A DNA stretch of 64,000 bases from Hybos culiciformis (Eukaryota > Arthropoda > Insecta > Diptera > Hybotidae): contig OZ023273.1 of the NCBI GenBank assembly GCA_964007475.1, positions 7,273,234 through 7,337,233 on the forward strand, written 5' to 3'. The notes under the pieces were generated by a model. That model was not told the DNA's origin and searched no databases. It saw only the letters and a program-made list of their open reading frames with translations. Shown here in pieces: positions 61,254-64,000 of this stretch. The translations under genes and the position numbers were made by a program. Position 1 is the first letter of the stretch. Every line of letters starts with the position of its first letter.

Positions 61254-63970
61254 GTAGATAGATTTTTTTATTAAAAATAAGAAATAAATATCTATTATAT
61301 ACAGATAATTTTATATCATAGATACGTAATATATATAATTTATTTATTTAATATTTCTGGAGTTGAAATATTTTATTTTATAATGAAATCTGTAATTTAA
61401 TGTCACATAATTTTTCCATTTTATATTCCACTGACTTTCCCACTCAGATATTTTAATAGTTAATACTGCTGCAAATTTAAAATAATTATGTTAAAATAAT
61501 TGTGTTAAAAATTGATGCGTGTTAGGTTAAAAATGGGGTAAAAAAAATGTATGTACAAATATTTTGCTAATTTCTACAAAAACTACTAAACAAACTATCA
61601 GCAATAGTTTCTCGTAATGTTGATGATGAAAGGAATAACTCAATGCATTGTTCTATATCAATTCGCCTCATTCTGTTATTATTATTTTCAATATATATTA
61701 TTTTATATTTTAATGAAAAATATTTAATAAATTTTCGTATCATTTTTTCAATGAACTGTTTTTCTTCTTTAAGAGTTTTAGGTTGAACAATTCGAGGAAA
61801 TAAATTAAAGAACAATGAAAAGTAAACTGGTTGGTTTATATTTTATTCAGAATAGATAAATACATCGTGGAAAACCTTTTTGTAAACTTGTTGGAAAAAA
61901 AATGAGAAAAACACAAAGTAAAGTTATATAATTTTTTATTAAATTCATTCGAATAAGTTTGAACATTGTCAGCATGGTTGAAACTGTTGGTGCAAACAAT
62001 AAATGCCAGTTTTTTTTTTAATAAAACCACTGAGATAAAGTTTTACATGAGAAGATTTATTTTTTTTTTTTATTAATTTGATGTTTTAAAATTGTTGAAA
62101 TACTTAGTATCATTCTGTCAGAAAAATAAATCTTTACAAGAAGTAAATTTTTATTTATATTTTAATAAAATGTCCACAAGTTATAGGGGGATTAAAGTTG
62201 TTTTCAATTATGCAGAAATTTAATATTAATAAAATTGTGTTTTTTTTTTAATTGCGATCATTGTAAAAGCGTAATTAAAAAAAAATTAAAATAAATACAT
62301 ATTCGAACAATAGGAAAAGAAATATCCAATTTTTGCAAAGAATGTCTGCTAATATCAAGCCACCCTTAATTGGGCTTTTATGTTACTAAATTTTGTGTTA
62401 AAAATTACAGGTATAATATAATTAAAAGTTCCAAAAAACTTTCAGGACTTTATAACTATGGAAAAAATTGTTTTTATATTAATTTGACATGAAGCATGAT
62501 TCGTTTTCTGATGCACAAGCATGAATGTACAAAATAAATAGAAAAATATTTTAATACTTGTTTTTTTAACTTTTTTTTGAAAAAAAAAAAAAAGAAAAGT
62601 AGAACATAAATTTTGGTTTAGGTACAACCAAAGGCAAGCAATGAATTTTAAAAAGTTTTATTGCAATGAATTGTTGCTGATATGTTTGTTACATATTACA
62701 TATTACACAAGACAATCATACATATATAATTATATATTTTTATAGGAATTTAAACGAAGTAAATTGAATGTATACTAAATGCATATTTAATTTTGTTATT
62801 ATGAAAATTTTAGTATGGATTATTTGCATACATGTTATACAACATTTAAATATATGTTTTGTTTAACAAACGCTGTATAAGGATTAGGTTATAATTCTTG
62901 AAAGGGGAAGGGTTGTTCTAATACCTATTGCGATTAGGCGAACAGGAACTCGTAGTTTTTCTTTTCAATCTAATAACTTTAGTTTGAATAGTTTTTCAGA
63001 TTGCCAGAAGTTTTAATTATAAGAGATGGGTTCAATAACTAAGTACGTAGAGCTAAAAAAAAAGAAATACTTGAGTTTATTGATTTATTCACGCAAAGTG
63101 TTCATGTTTTTAAAATATTAGTGAAATGAAAACAAAATTAATGTAAAAAAATAAATCGTAAATACCATCTTAACTAGATTCTAAGTTAACATAGAGATAT
63201 ACACATAATCGTATGGTTGTAAAAAAAATTGTTTGAAAAAAACTATTATTTAGAGACGATAATTTTGGAATTTCGTAGAAAACTATAAATTTTTGTTATT
63301 AAAAATCAAATTGTTTGAAAATTGGAGATTTGAAATATTTACTTGAAACTTTGTGAAAAACAGATCATTATCCTTGGGGAAATATAACTTTTTCTTTCAT
63401 ACATTTTAGTAGGTGTATATATATAGGAAAAAAACTATATGGAAGAAATAAAAAATAGTTATAAATAAAATATAAAAAAAATGCTTTCACATAAACATGA
63501 ATGTAACTAAATTTTAAAAATCTTAAATTTGATAAAAATTGTTTTTATTTCTTTTTTTTTATATTCTTCTGAGATTACTTTGACTTCTGTATATATAAAT
63601 TTATGAGAATCATTTGAAGTTTTCAACAAAAACATTAAATACATAATATATAAATTATACTTATGGTTAGGTATGTTACTGTTTACAAAATATACATATT
63701 ATTAAGATAATTCTAATAATAAATGATTTTCCTTTAAATTTGAAGCTCAGAAGCAAAAAGAAAAATTATATATATAATATGTATTTTTCAATACTTTAAA
63801 TTTTTTTTAATACAATATTTAACTAACGTGACAGGAATTGCATTAAACGGATAAAAAAGCTTTTAGTAAAAAATAAATAACATTTCTTTTTATTTATTTT
63901 GCAGAATATGTAAATTTTATTTAACTTATTAAATTACATTTTATATAAAAATTTGTGTTTTATTTTTCAG
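61254..63970 (+). other. Probable second intron of the Asn-rich secreted-protein gene
   Basis: Starts with GTAGAT and would end at TTATTTTTCAG (to 63970) if the proposed third exon is right. Contents are A+T-rich, apart from a minus-strand frame near 61567-61845 listed separately. Other frames here (61836-62030, 62442-62627) are unconvincing. Confidence 0.45.
61567..61845 (-). pseudogene. Possible coding remnant of unknown family
   Basis: A minus-strand frame open from just after a TAA at about 61845 to a stop at 61567 has less biased composition than other frames here: NQPVYFSLFFNLFPRIVQP, then KTLKEEKQFIEKMIRKFIKY, and IDIEQCIELFLSSSTLRETI near the end, with mixed acidic, basic and polar residues. 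It lacks an ATG near its start and any strong splice acceptor (only AACCAACCAG). It could be the last exon of a nested gene, a decayed insertion, or chance. I recognise no domain. Confidence 0.25.
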
Positions 63971-64000
63971 TTTTTAATTTCAATCAAACATGAAATTTTT
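63971..64000 (+). CDS. Possible third exon of the Asn-rich secreted-protein gene, cut by the window end
   Basis: A pyrimidine-rich tract with TTTTTCAG ending at 63970 is followed by ten open codons in phase 0 (FLISIKHEIF), which matches the phase-0 end of exon 2 at 61253. Only 30 bases are visible, so the exon is tentative. Confidence 0.35.

Overview
This is a very A+T-rich, gene-poor stretch of an animal nuclear genome. It has spliced genes with GT-AG introns, long homopolymer and AT microsatellite tracts, and many DNA-transposon-derived inverted-repeat elements. The one recognisable gene, a BRAP orthologue, reads like an insect protein. Diptera would fit, but the species cannot be fixed from the sequence alone. 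Most open frames in the window are chance products of low-complexity DNA or lie inside repeats.

Layout. 1-2767: BRAP upstream or intron sequence with one short inverted-repeat transposon. 2768-4972: the last three exons of BRAP (BRCA1-associated protein, a RING and UBP-zinc-finger E3 ligase of the Ras/MAPK pathway), followed by its 3' end. 5.1-17.9 kb: low-complexity DNA with no gene I can support. 17.9-35.5 kb: a transposon-rich block with a hAT-type element, two related GC-rich foldback elements with 9-bp target duplications, a third foldback with a 13-bp flanking duplication and a 16-bp minisatellite, a hAT element inserted in a tandem repeat, a 1.2-kb inverted-repeat element with a 21-bp minisatellite, and smaller hairpins. 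35.5-58.4 kb: mostly empty A+T-rich DNA with scattered MITEs, a fragment of a non-LTR retrotransposon reverse transcriptase on the minus strand, and a candidate signal-peptide first exon on the minus strand near 41.3 kb with a TATA box upstream. 58474-64000: the 5' part of a plus-strand gene for an asparagine-rich secreted protein I do not recognise. It has two clear coding exons, and a possible third begins 30 bases before the window end.

No operons, CRISPR arrays, rRNA genes or confident tRNA genes were seen. The genes do not form an obvious pathway. The most unusual material is the set of foldback elements between 18.9 and 35.5 kb, two of which share a 28-bp GC-rich core although their outer arms differ.
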